From positions 22,841,364 to 22,905,363 of the forward strand of contig NC_068977.1 of NCBI RefSeq assembly GCF_016808095.1: a stretch of 64,000 bases of DNA. Reading direction: 5' to 3'. A model generated the notes under the pieces. The model searched no databases. It was not told the origin of the DNA and saw only the letters and a program-made list of their open reading frames with translations. Below are positions 11,043-24,200 of this stretch, piece by piece. A program made the translations under genes and the position numbers. The DNA comes from Vigna angularis. Its lineage: Eukaryota; Streptophyta; Magnoliopsida; Fabales; Fabaceae. How positions within the stretch are numbered: the first letter of the stretch is position 1; every line of letters begins with the position of its first letter.

Positions 11043-12190
11043 TAGAGTTGTTTATCTCGTCGTTTAAAAAAATGTGGTAGTTGGCTTAAAATTTTGAAAA
11101 ATAGGATAAGTTGTCATGAGTCATATTGACTTTAGAATTGAATTCGTATTGAGTCTTAACAACTTATTCATAAAATTCTGAAAAAGGTGCAGTTGTCACG
11201 ATTCATGATGACTTCTATATAAATATGTTAAATGAAAGTCGTCAAGAGTGGTGACAATTTTCGATTTATAGGTTGTTGTCCACAGTGGTGACGACATTTA
11301 CAGTGATGTCGTCCACAATCGTGGATAATGTGCCATGCTGAAGGGTTTAAACTCAAAAAGAAAATTTCCATTCATTATTCCAAAACATAATACAATAATA
11401 AAAGCAACAAAACCAATTACGCAAATCGAGAACAAACCAACTTTAACTTTTATATGTTTTATGTATTATAACTCTAGAACCTGGCCCAACCTGTAGACCT
11501 TAGCCAAATTGCATCATACTTTGGTTAACTTGTATCAAACCTTGGTTGAGTTGTATCAGACATTGGTCGGGCTATAATGTTCAAATTGTTTTAATGAAAC
11601 CGACCTGCTAGGCTAGGCTGGCTTGACTAACCGTAGGGCTGTCGAGCTTGGTGGATCGAATTGGTTCACATACTTGTGTAGCTAGGAAGCTCTAAGTTGT
11701 ATTATACATATGACTATAAGCTAAACAATTAGAGGAAAAAGTGATAGGATGTGTCATTGATGGATGATTTTATATGTCTTAGAGGTGCAAACATAAAGCA
11801 TTGAAAAATCATAAAGAACTTGTTGTGAAGGACCATGGGTAAAGATAAAATATCATACCTTGATGATGAATTTAGGGTGGAAGTTCTACACTTGAAAATG
11901 TGATGAGATTCAAAATTGTAGGTTGTGCACCTACATATAACCTAGCTGTGATTAAGAATGACAATGGTTTCTAATTAATGAAATTGAATGTCTAACAATT
12001 TTTGTTCAACATCTTTAAAAAAAGTTATCATAGCTCATGACAACTTCACTTTTTCAAAATTTTATGAAGAAGTCGTTAGAACTCATAACGACTACATTTA
12101 AAAGATCGGAGTAACGACTACTTACTATTTCTATCAATTTTAAGTTAACTATCTTTTTTTTTTTGTAATTTAAGGGATAAACTAACCTTT
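11043..12190. mobile_element. Unclassified inverted-repeat element, copy A
   Basis: Both ends carry degenerate, inverted copies of a module containing GTCATGAGTC-type motifs (11100-11230 and 12025-12125). The outermost parts (GTTTATC near 11050 and its complement near 12178) also face each other. The interior has no ORF with a recognisable domain. A second copy with similar ends but a different middle lies at 48070-49040. The layout suits a non-autonomous DNA transposon, possibly Mutator-like because the inverted ends are long. No transposase is present and I could not fix a target-site duplication. Confidence 0.45.
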
Positions 12191-12298
12191 TTTTCTTAAT
12201 TTTCCTGCATTCATATATGTAACGTGAAAACTTTATCGTTTTGTTAATTACATGTCTTTACAAACTAATAGTATAAACGCATGTGCTGTGCTTTTCAG

Positions 12299-12381
12299 GA
12301 AATAAAGAACGTGTCCAAATAAAGGAGTCTGAAGGACTTGAAGAAGCACCATCTACTGAACAATGGAACACGTTTTGTTAA
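12299..12381 (+). other. Possible terminal exon of an unknown gene
   Basis: A pyrimidine-rich TGCTTTTCAG acceptor precedes a frame that reads NKERVQIKESEGLEEAPSTE, then six more residues and a stop. The composition is more gene-like than the flanks. No upstream exon is identified, and the nearest upstream sequence is the unclassified repeat. It may be a relic exon or chance. Confidence 0.2.
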
Positions 12382-14329
12382 TCTATCATTGATTTGGTTT
12401 CGCTTTCTTTATATATTTATATATTTTCATATTTCAAGTTTTAAGGGACAGTTCAAATCTGATCCCCATGTCTACGCTTCTCCTGCATCCATTGCGGTTT
12501 TCTAACTGCTGCCAGTGCACTATGTTGTATTATGCCAACTTATATTATATATAATAAATAATACCCTAAATTTATCACTTTGACTTCGCATTATTTATAT
12601 TTTCTGTATATTTCGTATGAGAAATTCTAATGGATGCGAAATAGACTTCGTTAAAATTATGTACAAAAGGATTTATAGAGCTTGACATGCAAGAAAAGCC
12701 AAGGTAGAAGAAAAATGATCTACACGTAATAAGTTAAAACTGTATTTATATATTATTCATTGCTTAATTACACACCATCCACAAGTGTAAAAAGTACAAA
12801 AAGATTTAGAATATCCCTTTTAGGTTATAGCATATCATATTTGTACGGTTTTGGTAGGCAGAATACGAAAATTAAGCCAAGCCTTGTTAATAATGGTTTA
12901 AATGCCTTTAAATGAAGGTTGGTAGGTAACTTTGTGAAACAATAATTCGTGGTTTTCCTTCACCATATGTAAATATGAGGATGAATTTTTTAAATTATAA
13001 CTTAGCCTACTTGATTTATTTCATAAGATAATTGACGAAACCTTTTTTTCATCAATTTTTGTACGAGAATCAAACTCTTGATATTAATTTTGATACTAAT
13101 TATTAAATTGAAACCACTGGATCAAAAGTTAACTAATAGTCAAAGTATAACTCCTTGTCAGAGTGTAACAACCTAAGGTCACGATTGAAGTATGACTACA
13201 TCCACATGATCTATCTTATGACTAAAACATATATGAGATGATTAAAAATACAAAGCATAATATTTTGGTTTTTATGAATTTTGAATTATAATAAGGATTA
13301 TTTACATTTAATAATGAATATGTGCATCGTTGTAGACGGGATCGTGGTGTGCAAAAAAAAAAACAAAAAAGAAGTTATCACCAATATCTATTGCGAAAAA
13401 AACATTATATAATTATTTTAAATATTGATATGCAAAACTAGTTTTTTTAACTCGAGGAGTTGATTACGTATATGCAATGTCCATTATCCAGATAAATTAC
13501 TCATAATTAATTAAACCTATTATTTATATCTTTAAAATATTAATCAAACTCTAAAAATAATTAAATTAAAACATTAATTTATTCAAAGCTAATCCATATA
13601 TTATTATTTTAAAAATTACGTTAGTTATTATTATTATCATCATCATTATTTAAAATATGATATATATATATATATAATAAAAAATAGTATATCTTTTTGT
13701 AACAATTACATTGATGAAATTTGTTTTTATTATTTTATTAAATATCAGTATTTTCAAAAGTTTCATCATTTATCCTAAGCAAATAATAATTAAAGAAAAA
13801 AAATTACTTATATAGTCTGAATATGCATCCTTAAGACTTACGATTATATATTATTATTTAAATTTGAAGAATATAAGAAAAAAAAACAAATTATTATACC
13901 ATACAAATTTTAAAACAAATCAAGGCCAATAACTATTTCTTATGATTGTTATTATTAATATTATTCAAAAAAAACTTGAGGATATCAAATTATCACACTT
14001 TGTGTAAAGAAATAAAATTATGAAGGTTAAAAAGAATTAATTATAATATGTTCTTTTAAATTTAAATTTTATTCTACTTTTATTTATTATGTTGACTTTT
14101 TAAGAAAGAACTACATTATTTTATATATAGTATATATACTAACTCGTAGATACAAGCAATGAATCAATATTTTATCCACTTCACTTAGTTTATTGTACTA
14201 GATTTAGTTAGAAAATTGTCTTTGAATGTCCACTATTTTTCAGTTTTTCTAATTGTGATTAATTTGATCAAAAATTCTTATTTTAATTAGTTTGAATTAT
14301 CTGAGACTAATTATTTTTATTATTAATTG
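12382..14329. other. AT-rich intergenic DNA
   Basis: Long A/T tracts, a short AT run near 13660 and no ORF with a recognisable domain. Nothing was assignable. Confidence 0.5.
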
Positions 14330-16830
14330 CAGGAAAATTTTTGGAATACTATTTTGGGACATCAAGACAGCTACCACGTCATTGTCCACTTGCCACATCA
14401 ACATTTTAGATTTAATTAGATTGTATATTCGTTTTTTTGGGGCTTTTGGGTCGGATTTGGAACATTGGGCCCAATTTTAGTCATTTTTGGTGAGGCCCAA
14501 TTGTGGGGGCTGATTCATTTACTTAGGTTTGAGTGCCAAAATGGGGGCAGATCCTAGATACCATGCTCAATCTCGTTTTTACGTTTTGGATTCTAAGCAG
14601 AGGTTCCATGGAGGTCAATTTTCATTTTCTCTTCTCTTTTGTATGAACTCGTTTTTGGATTAATGAAATTTGTTTATGCACTTGTTATTCTTCATTCTCG
14701 CTTTCCTCTGTTTGGTTGCTGTTGCATTTTCACTTTGGGTTCTTCTTTCAATTTCGTTTTTCTTATTTGAGTTGTGTTTTTTCTAGCACTGTTTGCGTTT
14801 TCCAGCACTATTTGCATTTTCCAGCACTATTTGAAGTCTCATTGCATATTTTGTTCTTGTTTTGCTGCTAGGGTTGCTTTTTCAATTTGCTATTTGCAAT
14901 CGTTTCTGCTATGATGATTAGAATTCATTTTTATAGTGTTGAACTTGTTTTAATGATAGCTTAAATCCATTTGGGTTGGTGATTAGTGAGACTACAAAGT
15001 TTTCATGAGGTTTTTGGGGCTTAATTGTGATTCTGTTTTGTGTATCCTGCATATATGCAATCTATTCTGTGCAATTGGTCATTGCTTAATGGTCTAATTT
15101 GAGCATGATAATCTTCGTTTAGTTGATTACTGTGTGTGCAGAATTGATGAATTTGTGTGAGTGTGTTTGCTTAATTCATATTTTATGAAGACCGTTTTAG
15201 ACTTCACTTAGTTGTCTAGTTCGTGTTGGATTAAGGTCATAGGATTGCCTATTTGATGTAAATCTGTGATTGGAAACAAGTGCAACCAAGCTAATCGTTT
15301 TTTAATTCGTGTTTTAGTTTGTGAATTTGAAGTCATTAACTGTTGTTTAACCCTCGGCAAGTGTAACCGAATCGTATCAAGTAATAAAACTGGTAAGACC
15401 AAGTATCATTCTCCCAAGGGACTCACGGCCTAGACAGTTATGTGATTTGTTGATTATTTAAGACTTGTAAAACCACTTCTTATAAGTTTAAATGCAAGTA
15501 CTGAAAATTAAATATGAATGCATGTATTGATCAATGGAAAAGAAGAAGCAAAACACGTGATTTGAAATATATGAATGAATATGTTGTTGGGGTTTATCAA
15601 TTTCATCCTATCCACTCTCATGTATTCAAGAATTCATCTTTCTTCATTAATGTTAATGTCACTTTCTAATTTACCTTAAACCCGATGTCTCGGCGAAGAA
15701 AGCCTAATCATAATCACTAGTTTACAATGTCTTGTCTCCCTAGCAATTAATCATGCATTATAAAACACAGAAGGTTAAAGGCAACCAACCATCATACTCC
15801 TATGTCTATGTTTATACTACTATTGGGAGAAATTCCCTAGATCTAGATTTCCCCGTATGTGTCCATATCGACAAAATCAATAATCATGACATCGAATGAG
15901 TTAAACAATGCATGCTTAGAGCAAAGAGGAAAAACTCTAACAATTAATGAAAGAAAGCATATATCTTAAAGATCTTAAAGAATAAATTAAATACATGAGA
16001 GTTTTAAAGGATTACGTTGATTCCCCAACAACAATAAAGGTTTAGTTCACCATATTCATGGTTAAACTAGAAAGTTAAGAAAAGAGCTTTAGCATCCAAA
16101 ATCCTCCTCCAAGGGGTGAAAGAGTGTGTTTATGCTTCGTTCCAGCCAAAGATGTCTAACCTAAGTCGACTAAAACCTTATATAGTATTCTAAAAATTAC
16201 AGAAAAGTAAGCCCAAGCCCATAAAAATGGCGCTCAGCAGTATTTACCGCTGAGCGGTAAGTGCATGTCTTCTATTTTTTCCCCTCAGTTGCTGTTTTGC
16301 CCCTCAACGGTGATTTCGGCTCCTGAAAACTGGCGCTCAGCGGCAATTTCCGCTCAACGCAACTTTTTCTGCACTCTGGTTGACTTTTCTACATTCTGGT
16401 TGATTGATTGACTTTTCTGGTTGACTGGTTGACTTTTCTGGTTGAATAGTTGACTTTTCTGGTTTCTGGTTGACTTTTGTGCATTCCAACCATTCGGTAC
16501 TTTAGCTCTTCTTTCAAATCATTCCAATAACCTACAAAATCAAAGGAATCTAGCACAAAACCATTAAATTCACCTTCAACTCTCTTATTCACAAAACTAA
16601 AGCAAAAACATGAGTTAAAGCGAGTTTCTAAGTCAAAAAGGGTTGATTGATTATCAAAATTAAGTATAAAAATAACGGTTTTCAACCGTTATCAACTATC
16701 CACATAACTCCCCCCACTACATGTTTAACCTATTTCTTGAACCACATTTGGTCCTTGAGAGACGACCTAGGAGTCATTCTCCTAGCTTATACTGCATTTA
16801 ATTTCTCATTAATTTGATTCGGGTACGACC
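14330..16830. repeat. Unclassified dispersed repeat (possibly LTR-derived)
   Basis: No coding domain was found. Structured non-coding motifs are present. A phrase containing AACCGAATCGTATCAAG and then ATTCTCCCAAGGGACTC sits at 15365-15425. On the opposite strand, a related phrase (GAGAATGACTCCTAGG) lies around 16770. A perfect hairpin (CGCTCAGC/GCTGAGCG) is at 16231-16256. Another, ATAACGGTT-TTC-AACCGTTAT, is at 16672-16692 and is followed by CA. Such phrases look like parts of widespread legume LTR elements. I cannot place its borders or family, so this is a region-level label. Confidence 0.4.
16376..16481. repeat. Short degenerate tandem repeat (GGTTGACTTTTCT type)
   Basis: Five to six imperfect units of roughly 15-25 bases, each built on GGTTGACTTTTCTGG or GGTTGAATAGTTG. 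They lie inside the unclassified dispersed repeat and encode nothing. Confidence 0.7.
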
Positions 16831-16919
16831 ACGATCAACAAGTTCAAAATTAATGTTATTGCGACTATGCCAAATGTATAGGTAGATGATTTCAATAATA
16901 TGTATTCATATATTAGTAT

Positions 16920-17912
16920 TTAATCAGGGATGACAAAAGGAACTAATGAACTAACATGATTGGTTTAAGTCCGGTTCGACTTTCGTTCGTCAAAAGCTGG
17001 GTCGGGCTAACTTGTAATTTAAAAATAGGATGACATTTCCAGCCTGACTTTTTTGGAACTCATCTTCGCCACCTCTACTATCAGATTAAAGATTTCGGGT
17101 GTAGGGTTCAATAATTCCACAAAACACGTCTCGACAATTTTACTCCTTTATTACGTGACTATTTGTTTCGGTTTAGCCCAAGTTCTTCATTGTTCGCTCC
17201 AAACCAGATGGGAGTACCTATCAAAGGCACTCCGATGCTTAAGTGAGTAATTAGTCCAGACAGGAGTCAGAGTAATATTCTTAAATTCACAATAAATGTG
17301 ATCACCTACCTCTTAGCTTTGACTTCTATTTATAGTTTTTAAGATGGGCCTAAGATTAATGAAATTCTAATTATGGCTCGATCTCAATCCATTATAGTTA
17401 TTTATACTTACTATTAATCTCAACTCTTGGCACCTTGGGAAGTACTTTGCTACTGAGACCAACTGCTTGGCCTTTACACATGTATAACCGGACAACGTCC
17501 TCTTCATTGTGTATGAATTTAGGGGTTGAAATGAGGTCGTCCAACCATACAATACATCAACCCCCCCAAGCCCTAGGCAACAATAGCTGACATTGGGATT
17601 TGCTATAAATAACTTAAGTTTGGTGCTATATATCGCAAATGGGTTGAGGGTTCGTCCGACGAACTTTGAACGAGTGATTTTTGACGGGAAAACACGTGTC
17701 GCATTATTGTGTTTTGCGCTTCTCAGGAATGGTAAGGTCGTGTGGTCTGAGCCGTTGATCGTGGCTGAGACCAACGGTAGCGATGCACTGACGATTTTTC
17801 TAGGTTTTTTTTCTATAAATAGGAGGGGGGTTCCCTATCATTTTCACATATCCTTTCTTTTCGCTCTGAATATTGTTCGATCTTTTTTATTTTTTCTCCA
17901 GGTAATAATAAA
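16920..17912 (+). mobile_element. Probable LTR or leader of a retroelement with a gag-like ORF
   Basis: No coding domain. A TATA-like CTATAAATAGG is at about 17812-17822, roughly 100 bases before the ATG (17913) of the broken gag-like ORF. It is followed by a pyrimidine-rich stretch ending in TTTTTCTCCAG. The arrangement resembles an LTR promoter and leader. LTR borders and a matching second LTR were not found. The open frames of 65-135 codons here have no recognisable domain. Confidence 0.4.
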
Positions 17913-19538
17913 ATGAGCATTGTTCAGCTTAGTTTGTTTGAGGAGTCATCGTGTGGAGGTGACTGACCTTCATCTCCAAGCTCCGTGTCTTCTTCTTACT
18001 TCGAGACAACCGAGCGGGGAAGTAGTTCAGACGCTAAGTTCCCCACTTTTGATGGTGAGAAGGTTATTTCTAGGACAACCACCGGTCTCCACGTGGGAGG
18101 AGTGGATGTGGATAATGAGGGAGAAATTCTCGTGGACATAGTGGTAATCCATGATTATGACTGGGGGTCTCACGAGGTGGGGTCATATACATTGTGCTTC
18201 CAGAAGAAGATTTGGAATGGTGGGCCAACCGGTTATGCGTTGTATGAGATGGGGAGGATGCAACTTTCATGGTGATGTGCTCAGCCTTGGAGATAACCCC
18301 CACGACCCCCCTTTTGCTTCACTACTATCATGTTCGTCCGGTCGCTAAGCGAAGAATGGTGTCCCTTAGTTCTGTTGAAAAGAAGTGGTTGTTCAAACCT
18401 TATTCTAACTCTTTTAAAGGTTTTAAGACTAAGTATTTCAAGGTCATAATAAAGGAATCCGGTCGGTCGGAGTTCGTGGATGAGACTAACTTCCCTTTGT
18501 TCAACTTTTATTGGATGAGGGATCCCCGCAAGATGTCGTTAAGATTATAAACAACCTACTCTGTCGCCTCACCACCCGTGACCTCATTGAATGCCTTAGA
18601 CAAGAGGAATTCAACAAACTAGTGTTTCGTATGGTATTTTCCTTTTATTATTTTACTTTGTGGTTCGGTCTTAACTTGGATAAATTTATGTCTTCCTTTC
18701 AAACATCATGTCCGTCCCGACCCTCGGGAAGAACAACTTTTTTGTTTCGATGAAGAAGATGAGTAACTCGCCATCAAAGGTTCAAGACTCTCGAGCGGCA
18801 TCCTCCAACCAAGCGGCTCAACCGACACGAGTAGAAGTGCCCAAGTCTACCCCTTTGGTAAACTTGGAGTAGCCTTCGGCAATGGTCGCCACTATTGTTA
18901 TCTCTCCTCCAGAGAAGAAGAAGCAACCTCATAAAGAATGCGAGCGATCCTCCTCTAAGAGAAGTAGGCGTGAAGGTAAAACCCCTCAGTCGTTGTTAGG
19001 CGGTATATTCAGGACAATGATTCACATTGGTCATTGAGTAGATGTATGAGAAGGACATCAATAAAGCTGCTTTGGAGCTCTTGTCACGAGCAGCCATGTT
19101 GAATTGGTACGTGCGTGAATTTGCTGATAAGAGGGGTGCTGAGGATGTACAAGCGGAATTGAACAAGGAGAGGAAGGTTTTCGCTGAACTTCGTGACCTC
19201 TTGGAGGCACTGACCTCCACCTATGAGGAGTGTGAGAAGCAACAGGCTGACCTTCAAATGAAGCTAGATGAAGCTTGCCGGAAGCGGAAGGAGACAATTG
19301 AGAAACCCGGGTCACCTAGTTGAAGGATGATTGGATAGTCGAGGAATATAAGAAGTTGAAGAGCAAGATGGACGAGCTGATTGAGAAGGAAAAGGAGTTG
19401 CTCACCGAGAGGGCCGAACTAAGTATTCAGAACAAGAGCCTCATTGATAAAATGGCGAAGGCGAACGTGAAGTTGAAGGATTTGAATGAATCAGTTGTGA
19501 CCGAGCATGAGGAAAGCTTCAAGAAGGCTCTTAGCTAG
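17913..19538 (+). pseudogene. Broken gag-like / plant-transposon ORF with coiled coil
   Basis: Reading on the plus strand but in shifting frames, the pieces resemble a protein type common in legume retroelements. A central block around 18370-18540 includes KKWLFKPYSNSFKGFK and a YWMRDPRKM motif. A basic, Ser/Lys-rich linker follows near 18740-18990. A long Glu/Lys/Leu-rich coiled coil runs from 19042 to 19538 (ending ESFKKALS), broken by one stop at 19321. Stops and frameshifts occur throughout (for example near 17967). The exact function is not known to me; I infer a structural, gag-like role from family context. It converges tail to tail with the gypsy Gag fragment on the other strand. Confidence 0.5.
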
Positions 19539-19559
19539 GTGGCAATCACCACTTCGATT

Positions 19560-20511
19560 GTGGCTTCTACTTCGTCTCCTTTTAGGTCGCAGACGATCGT
19601 TCCCCCCGTACGGAGGGTGCCCACATTATTCTCTTAAGTTTGGGCTTCTTCTTCCTAGAATCCTCTCTTGTCGTTGCGTTGGGTTGTCAGATTTCACATA
19701 CTACTTTAGTTGATCTGAACGAATCAACTCATCAAATTTTTCTTTAAGGGTCACACTCCTCCGTGGTATGGCACATATTCTTGTGATAAAGGCAATGTTT
19801 ATTGTCGTCGACATCGGGCGGTGTCAGGCGTCGCTTTAGCACCAACATTGACTCTACACTTAGGGCCTCTTGATTTTTTTGGCCTGGGGTGCGTTCAATA
19901 GGGTATACTGTTGATAACGCACTCCCCAGGGTATCTCTTTAGGCTTAAAGCCTCCTGATCTTTCATTTTGACCGCTCGACTTCTTTCTCGTCTTCTCCTT
20001 CTTCGTCGCTACTTCCTGGTTCTGCTTCTTGGGAGTCTCTTTCATCTCCTCCACCCTTATGTCTTCTGCCGCCAGCTCCCTCAACTCCCCAATGGTTCTC
20101 GGCGGTCGTGGACAAATACTATCAGCGAACGATCTTGGTGTAAGGGTCGACAATACGTATTGGAGGGAAAGCTTCGAGTTGAGACCTTTCACCCGTCGTA
20201 CGATTTTCTAATACTTGTCCATGAATGTTTTCAGTGACTCCTCTTTTTCTTGCTTGAGGGTCACCAGGGAGAAAACGGTTAGGTCCTAGGCTTGACTTCC
20301 CACGAATTGATGTCAAACATACGTTTGATGCTCGCAAAATTCTCAATCGAGTTGAGGGACAAAGAGTTGAACCATTCCAATGCTTCTCCTTCCAAGGACA
20401 AGGAGAAAGCACGACACCAGATGGCGTCATTTCCAGTATGGAACATCATTCGGTTAATGAACATTTTAATGTGGTCCTCAGGATCTGTGGAACTATCATA
20501 CATTTTGAACT
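19560..20511 (-). pseudogene. Ty3/gypsy Gag fragment
   Basis: The minus strand carries a retrotransposon Gag domain: STDPEDHIKMF, then EALEWFNSLSLNSIENFAS (about 20490-20330). After a frameshift it continues with FADSICPRPPRTIGELRELA and an IRVEEMKE segment (about 20130-20030). A CX2H-type spacer, YHKNMCHTTEEC, with a following EELIR-like stretch lies near 19800-19710, the usual end of this Gag type. Gag packages RNA into virus-like particles in the cytoplasm. It is broken by at least one frameshift and several stops. No attached pol was found, because the sequence runs into the opposite-strand coiled-coil ORF. Confidence 0.7.
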
Positions 20512-20828
20512 AAGGGAGGGGAAAATTGCTTCGATATGTGAACTTCCAATATAGCCGGGACGAATGACAACATTCCAACCATATGCTTCGTGTTTACTGA
20601 ATGTTGCTACTTGCTTACAGTAGTTCTTTCTTCTAGGATGGTCTTCATCCCGCTTTCTCTAACCTTCGTGTGGGTGTCCTGACTAGTGCCGACAAGGGCA
20701 AGGTTCTGTTCGTATTATTGGATTGTCCGACTGACTCGTGAGATTGAAACAAAACTCTGCCCCTGCCAGCATAGGTCAGGCCATCAACACGAAGGTTAGA
20801 GAAAGTGAGACGAAGATCATGTTAAAAA

Positions 20829-21068
20829 TATTAGAATATTTTCTAGATGTAAAAGTGTTAAGCCAAAAGATTGTAAAAGGCTGTTCATTTTAACAGTTGT
20901 TGCTTTTTTTGTTTTCAGTGATGTTGCATGTTTTTGCACACTGATCAAAGTTTTGTTATCTCCCTATAAATAAGGGTGATACTTTGTCTTACAGTAACTG
21001 AATAAGATACAAGATACACATTCAGATTAAAAATGTTACCTTTCTCCTCTCTTGTGCCCAATCCTTTA
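20829..21068 (+). repeat. 5' LTR of the Copia element
   Basis: About 240 bases, closely matching 25104-25337. It contains CCTATAAATAAGGG, a likely TATA promoter, and ends just before the primer-binding site. Confidence 0.8.
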
Positions 21069-21287
21069 TGGTATCAAGAGCATAGGTTCGAAACCTGTGA
21101 GTGTGAGTGTGAGACAAACTAGTTTCCTAGTCTGTTCTTCAGGTTTCAAGAAGTGTGTTCAGAGTGGTGTGAGATTTCTTCAGAGTGTATCTTGAGGCCA
21201 TCAAGAAGTGAGATATCTTGAGTCTTCAAGAAGTATAGAAGAAGAACATCTGGAGGATAGGAGTGCAAGAAGGAGATCGTTGAAGTT

Positions 21288-24200
21288 ATGGCTGGACTAG
21301 GAAGAATGATGCAAGGGTCTTATCCAATCTTTGATGGAAAAAGTTTTGATGAATGGAATATCAAGATGAATGCCATTTTCGGCTTCCAAGATGTTGCAGA
21401 TTTGGTGTTTGAAGGGTTGCCAGAATTAAGCACCAAGGCCTCTGATGAAGAAAAGAGAAATTTCAAGACTTAGCAAAAGCTTGATAGTAAGGCTTGATTT
21501 ATTCTCTATCAGTGTGTTGGACTGAGAGTGTTTCACAAAATTTCAAAGGCACAAACAACAAAGGAGATATGGAAAATTTTGTTGAAAATGTATGGAGATG
21601 GAGACAAAAACAAGAAAGTAAAGTTGCACACATTAAGGAGGCAGTTTGAATGTTTAGCTATGGAGGAGAGTGATAACATGGTTGATTATTTCGATAAGGT
21701 GTAAGAACACATGAGTGCAATGCGTGCGTGCAGGGATACAATCACGGATCAATACATTGTTGATAAGATCCTAAGAACTTTACCACCAAGGTTCAATCAT
21801 CTTGTAGTTGCAATAGAAGAGACGCACGACTTGGAAAATATGGAGGTAGAAGAGCTGCAACATTTGTTGGAGGCTCATGCCATAGAGTGAATGAACGCAT
21901 GCAATATCAAGATCAAGTATTGCAAGTCAGATCCCAGTTTCATGGAAAGGGAAAAGGGTCTAAGAAGTTTGGCAAAAAGAAGCACAAGGAGGATCAAGAA
22001 CATCAAGAGAAGGACTTCAATGACTTTGAGAACCGAAAAAGTCACAAGTGAGAATATAGTGGTGATCAAGAAAAGAGTTGGAAGTTTGACAAAAAGAAGG
22101 TTAGATGTTTTAATTGTCAAAAACTTGGACATTTCGCAAAACAATGCTGGAAGGGTGAAGGTGCAAAGAATAAACCCAAGAACAAAGCCAATATTGCACA
22201 AGAAAGCACATCTGACTCAGAAGTAGTGATGTTGATGGCAAGAACAAGTGGAGATGAACTAGAGGAGGCATCATGGTACCTTGATTCAGGGTGTTCGACT
22301 CACATGACTGGAAGGAGAGATTGGTTTGTCATGATGAAGGAGGTTCTGAATGGCAAAATCAGATTTGCGGATGATAGGAGCTTGACTGCAGAGGGGTCTG
22401 GTCAGATTGTGTTGCGAGATGAAAATGGGAGAGAAGTAGTGATAAATGAAGTTTTCTTTGTGCTAGGACTCAAGACAAATCTACTGAGTTCTGGAAAACT
22501 ATTACAAAAAGGTTTTGCAATGAAGATGGAGAATAATTATCTTAGTATTTTTTACCAGAGCAAAAGAATGATTATCAAGGCAAGTTTGTCTCAAAATAGA
22601 ACCTTTCGTGTGATAATAAAGGTTGTGAATCTTCAATGTTTTAATGCAGCAGGAAAATCAACAGAGTGGCTATGGCATCTACGTTTTGGGCACCTAAATT
22701 TCAGGGATTCGTGTTAGCTAAGTCAACACTCTATGGTGAGTGGTTTGCCTTTGGTTAACATTCCAGAATCAGTATGTCATGAATGTGTTCAGTGTAAGCA
22801 AACTAGAGGGCGATTTCAAAGTTTTGTGCCTCAAAGGACCTTAGAAAGATTGGAGATTGTATACTCAAATGTATGTGGACCCATACAAACTAAAACTCTA
22901 GGAGACATACTTTGTGCTTTTCATTGATGATTGGACTAGAAAAGCATGAGCTTATCTGATCAAAAGAAAGAGTGAAGTCCTGGAGGTGTTTAAAAGGTTT
23001 AAAACCTTGGTTGAAAGGCAGAGTGACAAGAAGCTAAAAGTTTTAAGAACGGATGGAGGGGTTGAGTACATCTCAGCAAAATTCAAGACCTATTGTAAGA
23101 AGGAAGGAATAATGCATGAGCTAACTCCTCCTTACACACCAGAGCACAATGGCATAACAAAATGGAAGAATCACACCATAATGAATATGGTAAGGTGTAT
23201 GTTGAAAAGCAAGGAGTTGCCATGGTTTTTATGGGGGAAGCAATGTTGACTGCAACATATATTTTGAACAGAACACTCACTAAGAGATTGAAGAATATTA
23301 CCCCAAAGGAAGCCTGAAGTAAAATCAAGCCAAATGTGGAGCATTTGAGAGTATTTGGTTTTGTTTGTTTCAAGTACATGCCAGACCAGTTGAGGAGAAA
23401 ATTGGATGATAAGGGAGTGCCACGAATTTTTGTTGGCTATCATACAACTGGTGGATATAAGTTGTACAATCCAGAAACTGGACAAGCTACAGTGAGTAGA
23501 GATGTGATAGTTGATGAAGAAAGAGTGTAGGATTGGAAGTCTATGGATAGAAAGAGTATAACTCTTCAGTTGGAGGATGAGACATCAAGAGATGAATGTG
23601 ATCTAGTGGAAGGGAAGTCTCCTGAGTAAGAAAGGAATCAGAGGAGATAATCTAGAATGTCACAATTGCCTTCACATTTGAAGGACTATGTTTTGTTCTA
23701 TGAGGTTGCAGTAACTTCAAAAGGGAACCTGGTCCATTATGCTCTTGTTGCTGAACCTGAACCCGTGACTTTTGAGCAAGTAGCTACAGATGATATGTAG
23801 GTGAAAGCTATGCAAGAGGAGATTGATTCCATAAAGAAAAATCAAACTTGGGAGTTGACTGAGTTGTCTGCTGATAAAAGGCTGATTGGTCTGAAATGGG
23901 TTTACAGAACTAAAGTAAATCCACAAGAAGAAGTTGTTAGATATAAGGCAAGGTTGGTTGCAAAGGAATTTTTGCAAAAGGCTGGAATAAACTATGGTGA
24001 GGTCAATGCACCTGTGGCTAGGATGGAAATGGTGAGACTTGTAGTGGCCTTAGCAAGCCAGTTTGGTTGGTCATTACATCAATTGGATGTGAAGTCATCT
24101 TTTCTGAATGGAAAATTATAAGAAGTTTATGTGGTGCAGCCCCCTAGATTCGAAGTTGAAGTGTAGCAGGGACTTGTATATAGATTGAAGAAAGCCATGT

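Noticed and set aside
9624..11045. A 473-codon open frame on + overlapping the extensin in another phase
   Set aside because: It comes from a stop-free 30-bp repeat read out of phase and gives a His/Thr/Pro-rich string with no signal peptide; the extensin frame has the signal peptide, TATA box and family motifs.
15350..15440. Search for tRNA-like or small-RNA genes around repeated phrases
   Set aside because: No cloverleaf, A/B box pair or rRNA-like segment could be recognised anywhere in the window.
16672..16692. Perfect hairpin ATAACGGTT-TTC-AACCGTTAT as a Helitron 3' end
   Set aside because: It is not followed by a CTRR terminus and no Helitron 5' end was found; it may instead mark an LTR end (TG...CA).
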